From Sinosporangium siamense (lineage in GTDB: Bacteria > Actinomycetota > Actinomycetes > Streptosporangiales > Streptosporangiaceae), in NCBI RefSeq assembly GCF_016863435.1, contig NZ_BOOW01000055.1:1-64000 (forward strand): a DNA stretch of 64,000 nucleotides, written 5' to 3'. The translations under genes and the position numbers were made by a program. This document shows positions 1 to 8,363 of this stretch, piece after piece (position 1 is the first letter of the stretch; every line of letters begins with the position of its first letter). The notes beneath the pieces are model-generated. The model was given only the letters and a program-made list of their open reading frames with translations. It searched no databases and had not been told where the DNA came from.

Positions 1-4
1 CTGG

Positions 5-91
5 CGGTGGAGGTGGGATTTGAACCCACGGATGAGTTGCCCCATCACACGCTTTCGAGGCGTGCGCCCTCGGCCACTAGGCGACTCCACC
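5..91 (-). tRNA. tRNA-Ser (anticodon CGA)
   Basis: Read on the minus strand, the segment folds as a class II tRNA: a 7-bp acceptor stem (GGTGGAG with CTCCACC), an anticodon loop CTCGAAA that places CGA at positions 34-36, a long variable arm typical of serine tRNAs, and a T-loop with GGTTCAAATCC. The length of 87 nt with a G discriminator also fits tRNA-Ser. The CCA end is not encoded. It lies just downstream of tadA on the same strand. Confidence 0.93.
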
Positions 92-124
92 GCGAATGAG
101 CCTACCGGATCCGGGAGGTGGCCG

Positions 125-580
125 TTACCGGCGTTGGGCGAAGAATGTGCGGAGGAGGGCGGCCGAGTCGGCGGCGAGGAGGCCGGGGAGGACTTCGGGG
201 CGGTGGTTGAGGCGGCGGTCGCGGACTACGTCCCAGAGGGAGCCTGCGGCGCCGCCCTTCTCGTCGGCTGCGCCGTACACGATGCGGGCCACGCGGGCGA
301 GGACGGCGGCGCCGGCGCACATGGTGCAGGGTTCGAGGGTGACGACCAGGGTGCAGCCGGTGAGGCGCCACTGGCCCAGGGTGGCGGCGGCGGCGCGGAG
401 GGCGAGGATTTCGGCGTGGGCGGTGGGGTCGGCGGTGGATTCGCGGTCGTTGCCGGCGGCGGCGAGGAGGTCGCCTTGGGGGCTGAGGACGACGGCGCCG
501 ACGGGGATCTCGCCGCGATCGGCGGCGCGGGCGGCCTCGGTGAGGGCGCGGCGCATCGCTGCGGTGTGGTCGAGGGTCAC
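125..580 (-). CDS. tadA: tRNA-specific adenosine deaminase TadA
   Basis: This 151-residue protein is a CDA-fold zinc deaminase. It should convert A34 to inosine in the wobble position of tRNA-Arg(ACG). The zinc/catalytic motif HAE is at about residues 55-57 and the PCxxC motif (PCTMC) at about 83-87, with the expected spacing. The length is normal for bacterial TadA. It is preceded on the same strand by two tadA-associated genes, a conserved actinobacterial arrangement, and sits 33 bp from a tRNA gene. Some actinobacterial annotations call this family nucleoside deaminase, but the tadA context favours tRNA editing. Confidence 0.9.
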   Translation of the reverse strand: MTLDHTAAMRRALTEAARAADRGEIPVGAVVLSPQGDLLAAAGNDRESTADPTAHAEILALRAAAATLGQWRLTGCTLVVTLEPCTMCAGAAVLARVARIVYGAADEKGGAAGSLWDVVRDRRLNHRPEVLPGLLAADSAALLRTFFAQRR

Positions 581-593
581 TGTGGGTCTGGGG

Positions 594-1082
594 TCAGCGT
601 AGGCGGTCGAGTTGATCGGCGAAGGCGAGGCGTTCGGCGATCACGGAGAGGGTGTCGGCGGGCAGGACGCCCTCTTCCATGCTGAGTTCGAGGAGTTCGT
701 CCGCGCTAAGGCCGAGGTCGGTGAGGAGGTCCAAGTCGCCGACGGGGTGCACCCCGACGTCGACGCCGTCGTTGTTGAGGGCGGCGCCGGCGAGTTCGGT
801 GAAGAGCTCGGCGAGGGCGTCGCCGCGGCCGGCCTGGGCGTCGGAGAGGAAGGCGCGGGGTTCCTCGTCGCCGTCGTATCTCACGATCGCGAACCACTCG
901 TCTTCGGCTTCGACGCAGAGGATGGCGAGCTCGTCGCCGTCGAGGCCCAAATGCTCTTGTACGGCGTCGCCGAGATCGTCGGCGATCTCAACCTCGCTGA
1001 GGTCGACCTCCGCGCCGGCCCACCCCTCCGCGGTGCGGACGAAGGCGGCGGAGAACACGCTGGTCGCGGGTCGGGATGGCAT
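594..1082 (-). CDS. TadA-associated acidic protein (copy 1)
   Basis: A 162-residue very acidic protein of the actinobacterial 'tRNA adenosine deaminase-associated protein' family (TIGR03941-type). It ends 13 bp upstream of tadA on the same strand, so co-transcription is likely. Visible features are an N-terminal strand-rich segment (SVFSAAFVR, WAGAEVDL) and a C-terminal acidic helical segment rich in Asp/Glu/Leu. No catalytic motif is visible and no biochemical function is known to me. It is paralogous to the gene immediately upstream, with matching 'GDLDLLTDLGL' and 'GDLSIFADLGL' segments, so the pair arose by tandem duplication. Confidence 0.75.
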   Translation of the reverse strand: MPSRPATSVFSAAFVRTAEGWAGAEVDLSEVEIADDLGDAVQEHLGLDGDELAILCVEAEDEWFAIVRYDGDEEPRAFLSDAQAGRGDALAELFTELAGAALNNDGVDVGVHPVGDLDLLTDLGLSADELLELSMEEGVLPADTLSVIAERLAFADQLDRLR

Positions 1083-1099
1083 GGGCGGACTCCCTCGGG

Positions 1100-1609
1100 T
1101 CAGCCGAAGAGCGAGTCGATGGCACGTTCGAATGGCTCGGAGAAGCCGAGCCGCGCGGCGATGCTGGACAGCACGTCCTCCGGGTGGAGCTCGACGTCAC
1201 CGGAGAGGAAGCCGAGTTCCATCTCGTCGAGCCCGAGGTCGGCGAAGATCGACAGGTCGCCCGCGGGCAGCGGGGTGTCCTCGTCTCCGAGGATCTCCAG
1301 GAGTTCGTCCTCGTCGGGGATCGGCACATCGAGGTATTCGAGCACCTGCTGGGCAAGCGGCCAGTCCCACGACGCGGCGATGTCGGAGAGAAACACGCTC
1401 ACTCTCTCACCACGCACTCGCAACGCCACGAAGAACTCATCCCCCACGGCGACCAGGCCAATCGCGCCACTCATGCTCGGCTGCTGGCGGAGGGCGTGCA
1501 CAAGGCCCTCGAAGTCGGTCGTGAGCGCGGTCGGGAGCATGTCGGCTTCCCAGTGGTCGTCCTCCCGGTAGACCACGATGGCGAAGTCGAGCCCATCTTC
1601 GTCTGTCAT
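1100..1609 (-). CDS. TadA-associated acidic protein (copy 2)
   Basis: A 169-residue acidic protein (opening MTDEDGLDFAIVVYRED) paralogous to the neighbouring gene 17 bp downstream. Both share the pattern of an N-terminal beta-rich half followed by an acidic 'DLSIFADLGLDEMEL' type segment and a C-terminal helix. It is the first gene of the minus-strand set 1609 to 125 that ends in tadA. The family is recognised only by association with TadA in actinobacteria, so a role as partner or stabiliser of the deaminase is inference. The start ATG at 1609 faces the divergent upp promoter region. Confidence 0.72.
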   Translation of the reverse strand: MTDEDGLDFAIVVYREDDHWEADMLPTALTTDFEGLVHALRQQPSMSGAIGLVAVGDEFFVALRVRGERVSVFLSDIAASWDWPLAQQVLEYLDVPIPDEDELLEILGDEDTPLPAGDLSIFADLGLDEMELGFLSGDVELHPEDVLSSIAARLGFSEPFERAIDSLFG

Positions 1610-1872
1610 TTCACCCCACCGACCTGACCTCCACGGTCTTCAATGGTCCCAGACGTCACACGCGGAGTGAGGCAGCACCCACCAAATTGTGATCAAATCC
1701 GAGTACGTCCCGACGCGCGTACCTGGCACATCACCAGATTCCCACCCCGAAACCTCTGTCCACTGTGTCAAGTTCCACATCGCGCCGAGGCATTGGGACC
1801 ACACATCGCTACAAGCAGTTTGTCCAGGTCGCGTACTGTTTTACCGATCGTTGGAACCAGGTGGAGAACCTT

Positions 1873-2511
1873 ATGCAGACCCTCGTCGTGGACCACCCGC
1901 TCGTCGCGCACAAACTGACCACTCTGCGCGATGTGCGTACGGACTCACCGACCTTCCGCCGCCTCGCCGACGAGCTCGTGACGCTGCTCGCCTATGAGGC
2001 GACGCGCGACGTACGGGTCTCGCCGGTGACGGTGGAGACGCCGGTGACCTCCGCCGAGGGTGTGCGCCTGTCGCGCCCGGCTCCGCTGGTGGTGCCGATC
2101 CTACGCGCCGGGCTCGGCATGCTCGACGGCATGATGCGGCTGCTCCCGACGGCCGAGGTGGGATTTCTCGGGATGATCCGCGACGAGGGCACTCTTAAAG
2201 CGGAGACCTACGCCACCCGCCTGCCCGAGGACCTTTCCGGGCGGCAGTGCTACGTCCTCGACCCGATGCTGGCGACGGGCGGCACGCTCGCCGCGGCGGT
2301 GAGCCTGCTGTTCGAGCGGGGCGCCGAGGACGTCACGGCGTTGTGCCTGCTCGCCGCGCCGGAGGGCATCGCGCACATGGAGCGGGTCTTCGACGGCACC
2401 GGAAGGCCGCTGCGCGTGGTGACGGCGTCGCTCGACGAGCGGCTGAACGACGCGGGCTACATCGTGCCCGGCCTCGGCGACGCGGGCGACAGACTGTACG
2501 GCGTGGCCTGA
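1873..2511 (+). CDS. upp: Uracil phosphoribosyltransferase
   Basis: A 212-residue pyrimidine-salvage enzyme that makes UMP from uracil and PRPP. The PRPP-binding loop is visible as [10 protein letters not shown] at about residues 131-140, and the C-terminal uracil-binding segment [11 protein letters not shown] matches the family. The ATG at 1873 is chosen because a GGTGGAG ribosome-binding site lies just upstream and because it gives the usual family length. The longer in-frame extension back to 1765 has no family similarity. It is monocistronic and divergent from the tadA-associated genes, with a 263-bp shared promoter region. Confidence 0.95.
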   Translation: MQTLVVDHPLVAHKLTTLRDVRTDSPTFRRLADELVTLLAYEATRDVRVSPVTVETPVTSAEGVRLSRPAPLVVPILRAGLGMLDGMMRLLPTAEVGFLGMIRDEGTLKAETYATRLPEDLSGRQCYVLDPMLATGGTLAAAVSLLFERGAEDVTALCLLAAPEGIAHMERVFDGTGRPLRVVTASLDERLNDAGYIVPGLGDAGDRLYGVA

Positions 2512-2730
2512 CCTCAGCCGGTTGCGGCACGACCGCTGAAGCCTCCCATCGTTTGACCTTTCTCTTCTCTCTCCCAGGAAACGCCACCAATCGTTACTCT
2601 GCGCAGTTGAATGGGTACGTGGCGTGACGGAAGGCATCTCTTCTGTGTCCCGGGTCGTCGCCGGCCGCGGGCACACACCAGGGAGAACCATGTGCGTGCT
2701 AATTGATCGACCCGGCAGCCGGGGCACGGT

Positions 2731-2955
2731 GTGAGCCGGGCCGCGGGTTCCGGCACGAGCCCATATGCGGAGGTCGAGGCTCGGCTCCAAGAGGAGTTCG
2801 CCGGAGTGCACTCCGCTACGACCGTGACTCGCTGTGTCGAAGCGGCGCATTACGGCGCACTGGAGGTCACGGGCTCCGCCCATCCCGACCTCGTCGAACG
2901 GATAGCACGTAAGCACCTTCATGTCCTCGCCCTCGTCGCGAGCGAACGCGGGTGA
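2731..2955 (+). CDS. Small three-helix-bundle-type protein
   Basis: A 74-residue protein starting with GTG. The sequence pattern (a first helix 'VEARLQEEF', then 'HSATTVTRCVEAAHYGAL', then 'HPDLVERIARKHLHVLAL') resembles the short actinobacterial proteins annotated as three-helix-bundle dimerization-domain proteins. No enzymatic motif is present. These proteins are often near regulators, but no partner is evident here. The 219-bp gap after upp holds nothing I can recognise except its likely promoter. Confidence 0.55.
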   Translation: MSRAAGSGTSPYAEVEARLQEEFAGVHSATTVTRCVEAAHYGALEVTGSAHPDLVERIARKHLHVLALVASERG

Positions 2956-3081
2956 GGCACATCACGTCAGGACGTTCAGCAGGTCATCACAACCACTAGA
3001 GCTACGCGCTTCCAACGCGCTTTACCGGGCCGTGGGCTTGGGTAATGATTACTAGTGGGTGAGTTGCCATGGGAGGCAGCT

Positions 3082-3240
3082 GTGCAGGTCAAGAAGGTAG
3101 CCATCTACGCGGGAATCGCCTTCACGGCGTTCTACCTGCTCACTCGACCCACCGACGCTGCGGAGGTGATCAGAGGCGCTGTGGATCAAGTAGTGACTGC
3201 CGCTGATTCGCTGGCTTCTTTCTTTGCAAGGTTGACATGA
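3082..3240 (+). CDS. Small single-pass membrane protein
   Basis: A 52-residue protein with one predicted transmembrane helix near its N-terminus (after VKK: VAIYAGIAFTAFYLL), followed by a short amphipathic tail. The GTG at 3082 has a strong GGGAGG ribosome-binding site, so I prefer it to the upstream in-frame GTG at 3055, which has none. The stop codon overlaps the next start as ATGA, so it is translationally coupled to the PH-domain protein. Function unknown. The coupling suggests the two membrane proteins act together. Confidence 0.6.
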   Translation: MQVKKVAIYAGIAFTAFYLLTRPTDAAEVIRGAVDQVVTAADSLASFFARLT

Positions 3241-3767
3241 GACTTGTGACCCACGGGGATTCGGCCCCGGCCTCGGTAAACCGCTACCTGCTCCCCCACG
3301 AACATCAGGTGATCATGGTACGGCGGCACCCCGCCGTGCTTCTACGCCCGGTTGGCGAGGTTCTCGGCGGCTTGATCATCGCCGGGCTGCTCAGTACGTG
3401 GTTCGGAGACAACAACGGCGGCCAGGCCCTAGTGATTGTGTGGTGGGCCTGGCTACTACTACTCATCCGTTTTGTCTGGAAGGTGGCGGAGTGGTCGGTT
3501 GACTACTTCGTCGTCACGTCTAAGCGGATGCTGCTCACCACCGGGCTGATCACGCGCAAAGTCGCGATGATGCCGCTCGGCAAGGTGACCGACATGAGCT
3601 TCCAGCGTTCGCTGCTGGGCCGCCTGCTGGGCTACGGCGAGTTCGTGCTGGAGTCCGCCGGTCAAGATCAGGCTCTGTCCACTGTCCCTTACATCCCCTA
3701 CCCGGAGACTTTGTACCTAGAGGTCTGCCAGATGCTCTTCCCTGGCGGGGACGACTCGGATGATTGA
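3237..3767 (+). CDS. PH-domain-containing membrane protein (YdbS-like)
   Basis: A 176-residue protein with two adjacent membrane segments at about residues 43-80 (LLRPVGEVLGGLIIAGLL, then ALVIVWWAWLLLLIRFVW), followed by a bacterial PH (bPH2/YdbS-like) domain. The hallmark is 'DYFVVTSKRMLLTTGLITRKVAMMPLGKVTDM' in pieces, ending in the 'GxGEFVLESAG' strand. It overlaps the preceding small membrane gene by 4 nt. Such proteins are membrane-anchored and usually of unknown function. A perfect hairpin follows and should terminate this two-gene operon. Confidence 0.8.
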   Translation: MRLVTHGDSAPASVNRYLLPHEHQVIMVRRHPAVLLRPVGEVLGGLIIAGLLSTWFGDNNGGQALVIVWWAWLLLLIRFVWKVAEWSVDYFVVTSKRMLLTTGLITRKVAMMPLGKVTDMSFQRSLLGRLLGYGEFVLESAGQDQALSTVPYIPYPETLYLEVCQMLFPGGDDSDD

Positions 3768-3789
3768 TCCGATATGTCCTCGTTTCTTG

Positions 3790-3813
3790 GGGCGTGAACG
3801 GCAGTTCACGCCC
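3790..3813 (+). terminator. Hairpin terminator after the PH-domain gene
   Basis: A perfect 10-bp inverted repeat (GGGCGTGAAC and GTTCACGCCC) with a GGCA loop begins 22 bp after the stop codon. There is no long T-run, which is common for actinobacterial terminators. Confidence 0.7.
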
Positions 3814-3900
3814 TGAGATTCTTCATGTGGGGTTACCCGATTCGGCAGCATATGCAATCATGGCGAGACCTATTGACCACTCCCCGCCCTGAGAGATCAG

Positions 3901-5286
3901 ATGCCGAGTCAGGGAACCATCGGTGACCGTGTCCGCGGATTGCGGCTGAGCAGGCGGATGTCCCAGGCGCAGTTGGCCGGGCCCGACCTGTCAGACAGTT
4001 ATGTCTCTCTAATCGAGTCGGGCAAGCGTACGCCTACGCCGGTAGTCGCGCGACTACTGGCCGAACGACTCGGATGTACGACCGAATTCCTTCTTCACGG
4101 GATCGAGCCGCGTCAGCGTATCGACACCGAACTGGGCCTCCGGCACGCCGAACTGGAGCTCCACCACGGTGACCCCGCCATGGCCGTGGACCGCTTCGGC
4201 GAGATCATCAAGGCCATCGGCGAGGAGAACGTCATGCTGGCGGCGCAGGCCCGGCTGGGCCGCGCACGCGCGCTTGAGGCGCAGGGACGGGTGGGGGCCG
4301 CCGTCGAAGCGTTCGAACGACTCCGCCGTGAGGCCGCCGCGCACCCCGAGCGCGTGGCGGACCTGCCGCTGGCCATCGCCCTCTGCCGCTGCTACCACCG
4401 GGCCGGGGACACCTTGCGCGCCAAGGACCTCGGCACACACGCCAGAAAGGCCGTCACTCGACTCGGCCTGACTCAGGGTGAACTCGCGATCGAGCTCGCC
4501 GCCGCCCTCATCGAGTCCGAGGCCGCGAGCGGCCCCGGCTCCGAGGGGCTGACCTTCGTACGACAGGTACTCGACGTCAACGGCGTGCACCCGGCGCCGG
4601 ACCGCGCGGCCGAGGTCCGCTCGTTGTGGCGGTCAAGCATGGCCGCGGCACAGGGCGACGACTCGGCTCTCGCCGTACAGCTCGCCGAGGACGCGATCGC
4701 GACCGGCAGACCGAGCCGCATGGCCTTCAAGATGGGACGCATCGCTCTCGAATGGTCCCGCCTGGCAGTCGGCGCCGCCGACGCCGCCGAGACCGGTGCC
4801 GCCGGGCACCTGAACGAGGCGCAGCGGCACGCGAACTCCGCCAAGGACGCGTTCGCCCTGCTGCCCGAGGCACGGCGCGAGCAGGCCGACAGCATGGTGG
4901 TGCTGGCGCACATCAAGGTGCGGAGCGGGCAGCCCGAGGCTGCGGCCGGTCTCGCCGGATCGGCCCTCGACCTGCTGGCGGGCGAGGGGGCGAGCACGGT
5001 CGCCGCCGCGGCGCACCTTGTGCTCGCTCAGGTGTCGATCGCGAGGTCCGAGGGTGACCCGCTGGCAAACCTGAACTCCGCTCACCGACTGCTTGAATCG
5101 CTCCAGGGCACCGGAGCACACCACCCCGACCGCCGCATGGGGCGCGCCTGGCGCGAACTGGGCGACCTCTACGGGCAGGTCGGTGCGCACGACAAGCAGA
5201 CAGGGGCGTATCGTAGGGCTCTCGAAGCGGCCGGAGTGCGGTCCGCCATTGTGGGGACCACCGTCGATTCCACGGTGTCGCGCTGA
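3901..5286 (+). CDS. XRE-family regulator with TPR-like helical repeats
   Basis: A 461-residue protein. Residues 1-65 form a Cro/C1-type helix-turn-helix: 'IGDRVRGLRLSRRMSQAQLAG', then 'SDSYVSLIESGKRTPT', then 'LAERLGCTTEFLL'. The remainder is an alpha-helical, Ala-rich array resembling tetratricopeptide repeats (for example AELELHHGDPAMAVDRFGEI, ALCRCYHRAGDTLRA). This architecture is typical of actinobacterial regulators that bind a peptide or protein signal, but the ligand and targets cannot be read from the sequence. It stands alone and is followed by a hairpin. The start is ATG, the first codon after a GAGAG-type site. Confidence 0.82.
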   Translation: MPSQGTIGDRVRGLRLSRRMSQAQLAGPDLSDSYVSLIESGKRTPTPVVARLLAERLGCTTEFLLHGIEPRQRIDTELGLRHAELELHHGDPAMAVDRFGEIIKAIGEENVMLAAQARLGRARALEAQGRVGAAVEAFERLRREAAAHPERVADLPLAIALCRCYHRAGDTLRAKDLGTHARKAVTRLGLTQGELAIELAAALIESEAASGPGSEGLTFVRQVLDVNGVHPAPDRAAEVRSLWRSSMAAAQGDDSALAVQLAEDAIATGRPSRMAFKMGRIALEWSRLAVGAADAAETGAAGHLNEAQRHANSAKDAFALLPEARREQADSMVVLAHIKVRSGQPEAAAGLAGSALDLLAGEGASTVAAAAHLVLAQVSIARSEGDPLANLNSAHRLLESLQGTGAHHPDRRMGRAWRELGDLYGQVGAHDKQTGAYRRALEAAGVRSAIVGTTVDSTVSR

Positions 5287-5292
5287 CCTGTG

Positions 5293-5332
5293 AAATCTGA
5301 TCGCAGACCGCCCTCCGGGGGTCTCCAGATTT
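5293..5332 (+). terminator. Interrupted hairpin after the XRE regulator
   Basis: The outer arms AAATCTG and CAGATTT and the inner arms AGACC and GGTCT form a stem with internal loops within 50 bp of the stop codon. Confidence 0.5.
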
Positions 5333-5372
5333 GTGTTGTGGATCTGGAATAATTAGGGTCTACCAGTCATTG

Positions 5373-5387
5373 AATCATAGGATGATT
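5373..5387 (+). promoter_or_regulatory. Probable GntR/FadR operator
   Basis: A perfect 6-bp inverted repeat AATCAT-agg-ATGATT lies 24 bp upstream of the gntR start and just downstream of an AT-rich -10-like TAATTA (5349-5354). This is the position expected for an autoregulatory operator. Assignment to this regulator is inference. Confidence 0.4.
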
Positions 5388-5410
5388 GGTTTCCCCGGAG
5401 GAGGCGGACT

Positions 5411-6100
5411 GTGAGTCTGCGTACCACGCAGCGCGCGTCCCTCGTCGACCAGGTTATCGACCAACTCAAAGAGCAGATCACCTCGGGCTCCTGGCAGATG
5501 AACGCCAAGATCCCCACGGAGACCGTGCTCGCCGAGCGACTGGGTGTGGGCCGCAACACCGTCCGCGAGGCCGTGCGAGCCCTGACGCACGCCGGCCTCC
5601 TGGAGTGCCGGCAGGGCGACGGCACCTACGTGAGGGCGACCAGCGAGTTGTCGGGCGCGATGTTGCGCCGCCTGCGCCAGGCCGAGCAGCTCGAGATCCT
5701 CGAGGTGCGGCGTGCCCTTGAGGTCGAGGCCGCCCGTCTGGCCGCGGCCAGACGCACCGACGAGGATGTGCGGTCCATCGAGGCGGCGCTGGCCGAGCGC
5801 GAGCGCGCCTGGGAGGTCGGCGAGCCCAACGCCTTCGTCGAGGCGGACCTGGCCTTTCACATGGCCGTGGTGCACGCGACGCACAACCTTGTGCTGATCG
5901 ACCTTTATGACGACTTTTCCGCTGCCTTGCGGGCCAGCATCACCGCCGCCGGCACCTCGCTCAACAAGAGCTACATCCCTCACGACGCCATTTTCCGGGC
6001 CATCGCCGCAGGTGACGCCGCCGCCGCCGAACGCGCCGGGCACGCCTGCATGGAGCACATCCTGATCGCCCTGACCGAGTCCCAGGAACTGGCCGTCTAA
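5411..6100 (+). CDS. FadR-type GntR-family transcriptional regulator
   Basis: A 229-residue regulator. The N-terminal winged helix is clear ('VDQVIDQLKEQITSGSW', 'PTETVLAERLGVGRNTVREAVRAL', 'ECRQGDGTYVR'), and the C-terminal FCD ligand-binding domain contains the usual metal/ligand acids and histidines ('DLAFHMAVVHATHN'; later H198/H204-type positions in 'AERAGHACMEHI'). GTG is used as start, preceded by GGAGGAGG. FCD regulators usually control catabolic or transport genes, but none is adjacent, so the effector is unknown. An inverted repeat upstream is a candidate autoregulatory site. Confidence 0.88.
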   Translation: MSLRTTQRASLVDQVIDQLKEQITSGSWQMNAKIPTETVLAERLGVGRNTVREAVRALTHAGLLECRQGDGTYVRATSELSGAMLRRLRQAEQLEILEVRRALEVEAARLAAARRTDEDVRSIEAALAERERAWEVGEPNAFVEADLAFHMAVVHATHNLVLIDLYDDFSAALRASITAAGTSLNKSYIPHDAIFRAIAAGDAAAAERAGHACMEHILIALTESQELAV

Positions 6101-6230
6101 CCCGCTTCTCCGGCAGACTGCACGACAAGCCCCAACCGCCCACAAGGCCACGCTGCTCACCACAGCGGACACCCCGCTCCGAGCACCAGCCCCCGCACCA
6201 GCCCTTATGCCGCGCTGCCCCCGTTCTTGT

Positions 6231-6310
6231 ATGGCACAGCGTTCTTGTACAGCAGAGTTCTTGTACAGCAGAGCGTTCCTACACGGCACAGCCTTCCTGT
6301 ACGGCAGAGC
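6231..6310 (+). repeat. Degenerate 16-19 bp repeats in the gntR-clamp spacer
   Basis: Four to five imperfect copies of a unit like TTCTTGTACAGCAGAG lie in tandem. The last copy contains GTACGGCA, the octamer over-represented elsewhere in the window. The spacer lies between convergent genes (6101-6374) and holds no gene I can support. Confidence 0.6.
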
Positions 6311-6374
6311 ATGGTTGACCCCGATCCGGCGCACTCGGCCGAGGTCCAGGCCGGACACACCAGCCGCCGACTCC

Positions 6375-7478
6375 CTAACCCAGGCGCAACGTCATGACCA
6401 GATAGCGATAAGCCGGAGCCCCATCGCCCGGAACCTCGCTGATCAGAACCGGGCGCGTGGGTGACTCCATGTTGAGCCGCACAAACTCAGAGTCAACCCC
6501 GCTAAGGCCGTCGAGCAGATAGTGCGGCTGAAAGGCCACCTGGATCTCGTCCCCGGTCAACTCAGCCGGTATCACCTCGGCCCCGCGCCCGATGTCGCCG
6601 CCACCCGCCTGGATGAGCACCTGCCCCGCGGTGAAGCTCAGCCGGACCGCGGTGTTGCGCTCGGCCACGAGGGCCACTCGCTTGACCGCCTCGATGAACG
6701 GTGTGACACGCACATCCGCCCGGATCGACCACGACCCGGACAACCGCGACCGGTAGTCGATGAACTGCTCGTCGAGCAGGCGCACGGTCGTCGCCCTGCC
6801 TCCGCTCTCGAACCCGGCGACACCGTCGCCGAGGGAGAGCGCGACCTCGCCGCCGCGCAGGGAGCGGGCCACCTCGACCAGGACCCGCGCGGGCACCATG
6901 GTGCCGACCTGGAACCCGGCTTCGGCGGGACGCCATTGGAGATCCTTGGCGGCGATGCGATAGCGGTCGGTGGCCGCCATGGTCATCTGCTCGCCGTCGA
7001 CGTCGACCCTGATGCCGGTGAGCATGGGCAGCGTGTCGTCACGGCTCGCGGCGGGGGCCACCGCGCCGACCGCAGCGGCGAAGGCGGAGCCGTCCGCCGT
7101 GCCGACCCGGCTCGGCATCGCGGGCAAGGTCGGGAAGTCCTCCGCCGGCATGGTGAGCAGGGCGAACTCGGCGCTGGCGCAGGTCAGCAGGGCCTCGTTG
7201 CCGCTCGTCGCGATCTCCACGGCGTCGTCGGGGAGGTTGCGGGTGATCTCGGCGAGGACGCGGCCGGGGATGAGCACCTGGCCGGGCTCGTCGACGACGG
7301 CCTCGATCCTGGCCCGTGCGGAGACGTCGTAGTCGAAGGCGGACAACGAAAGGTCGGACTCACCGCTCGCGGTGACCAGCAGGCCGGAGAGCACGGGGGC
7401 GGCCGGCCGGTTGGGAAGCACCCTGGCGGTCCACGTCACAGCGTCGGCGATCGCCTCGCGACTCACCCTGATCTTCAC
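6375..7478 (-). CDS. DNA polymerase III beta subunit (sliding clamp) paralogue
   Basis: A 367-residue protein with the three-domain beta-clamp architecture. The first domain opens VKIRVSREAIADAVTW and contains 'PVLSGLLVTA'. The second has 'LPMLTGIRVDVDGEQMTMAATDRYR', a clamp signature. The third ends 'PVLISEVPGD...YRYLVMTLRLG', with the normal C-terminal M-P/R-L pattern degenerate. GTG at 7478 is chosen because an AAGGGTGGGG ribosome-binding site precedes it and the length is then canonical. It is away from dnaA-recF-gyrB, so it is probably a second clamp. Many actinomycetes carry an extra dnaN of unclear role. The genuine dnaN should be outside the window. Confidence 0.82.
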   Translation of the reverse strand: MKIRVSREAIADAVTWTARVLPNRPAAPVLSGLLVTASGESDLSLSAFDYDVSARARIEAVVDEPGQVLIPGRVLAEITRNLPDDAVEIATSGNEALLTCASAEFALLTMPAEDFPTLPAMPSRVGTADGSAFAAAVGAVAPAASRDDTLPMLTGIRVDVDGEQMTMAATDRYRIAAKDLQWRPAEAGFQVGTMVPARVLVEVARSLRGGEVALSLGDGVAGFESGGRATTVRLLDEQFIDYRSRLSGSWSIRADVRVTPFIEAVKRVALVAERNTAVRLSFTAGQVLIQAGGGDIGRGAEVIPAELTGDEIQVAFQPHYLLDGLSGVDSEFVRLNMESPTRPVLISEVPGDGAPAYRYLVMTLRLG

Positions 7479-7700
7479 CTGGACCCCACCCTTCGTCCGT
7501 CCCTGCGGCCCTTGGCCACCGTAACCTGTGGCACCGACAGATCGCCTCTCGCGCCGGGGATCGGGGTGAGTGAGGAGGCCGAGCAACGAGCAGGAGGCCG
7601 CGAACCCTCACAAGCTCCCCGCCCCGGCGCCAACACGATGGCTGCGCCGTACGAATCGGAAGAGCAGGACCTCCAGGAAGACAGTGAAGAAAGAGCCGCC

Positions 7701-8363
7701 TCACGAACGGGCGGCGTTCAAATAAGCCAGCACCGCCAGAACGCGCCGGTTGTCGTCGTTGTCCGGAGCGAGGTCGAGTTTGGCGAAGATGCTGGCCGTG
7801 TGTTTGGCCACCGCGCTGTCGCTGAGGAAGAGCCGTGCCGAGATGGCCGCGTTGGACCGCCCCTCGGCCATGAGTTCAAGCACCTCGCGTTCGCGCGGGG
7901 TGAGCCGCCCGAGGGGCTCGTGCCTGGCGTTGCTGGCCAGCAGCTTGGCGATGACCTCGGGGTCCATGGCGGTGCCGCCGGAGGCCACCCGCCGCACGGC
8001 GTCGATGAACTGGTCGGCGTTGAACACCCGGTCCTTGAGCAGATAACCGATCGCCCCGGTGCCGTCGGCGAGGAGTTCGCGGGCATAGAGCTGTTCGACA
8101 TGCTGGGAGAGCACAAGCACCGGCAGCCCCGGCACGGCCCGGCGGGCGGCGAGCGCGGCCTGGAGGCCCTCGTCGGTGAACGTGGGCGGTAGCCGTACAT
8201 CGACGACCGCCACGTCCGGCCGCTCGGTCACGAGGGCTTTGAGCAGCTCGGGGCCGCTTTCGACGGCGGCCACGACGTCGAAGTCGTGAGCGGTGAGCAG
8301 GTGGACGAGGCCGTCGCGGAGGAGGTAGAGGTCCTCTCCGATGACCACCCGAGGCTTCAGCAT
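7701..8363 (-). CDS. LuxR/NarL-family response regulator
   Basis: A 220-residue protein with an N-terminal receiver domain, whose phospho-acceptor Asp is in 'VAVVDVRLPP' at about residue 55, with the acidic pocket 'GEDLYLLRDGL' and K in 'LLKDRVF'. The C-terminal GerE/LuxR helix-turn-helix is 'LTPREREVLELMAEG...SDSAVAKHTASIFAKL'. The ATG at 8363 overlaps the kinase stop by 7 nt, so the two are translationally coupled; an upstream extension in the same frame is not conserved in character. It is likely phosphorylated by the preceding kinase and a candidate regulator of the divergent ABC exporter. Confidence 0.9.
   Translation of the reverse strand: MLKPRVVIGEDLYLLRDGLVHLLTAHDFDVVAAVESGPELLKALVTERPDVAVVDVRLPPTFTDEGLQAALAARRAVPGLPVLVLSQHVEQLYARELLADGTGAIGYLLKDRVFNADQFIDAVRRVASGGTAMDPEVIAKLLASNARHEPLGRLTPREREVLELMAEGRSNAAISARLFLSDSAVAKHTASIFAKLDLAPDNDDNRRVLAVLAYLNAARS

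Noticed and set aside
3000-3060. Possible tRNA-like sequence (ACTAGAGCTACGCGCTTCCAACGCG)
   Set aside because: Only an anticodon-stem-like hairpin is present. There are no acceptor or T arms at the right distance.
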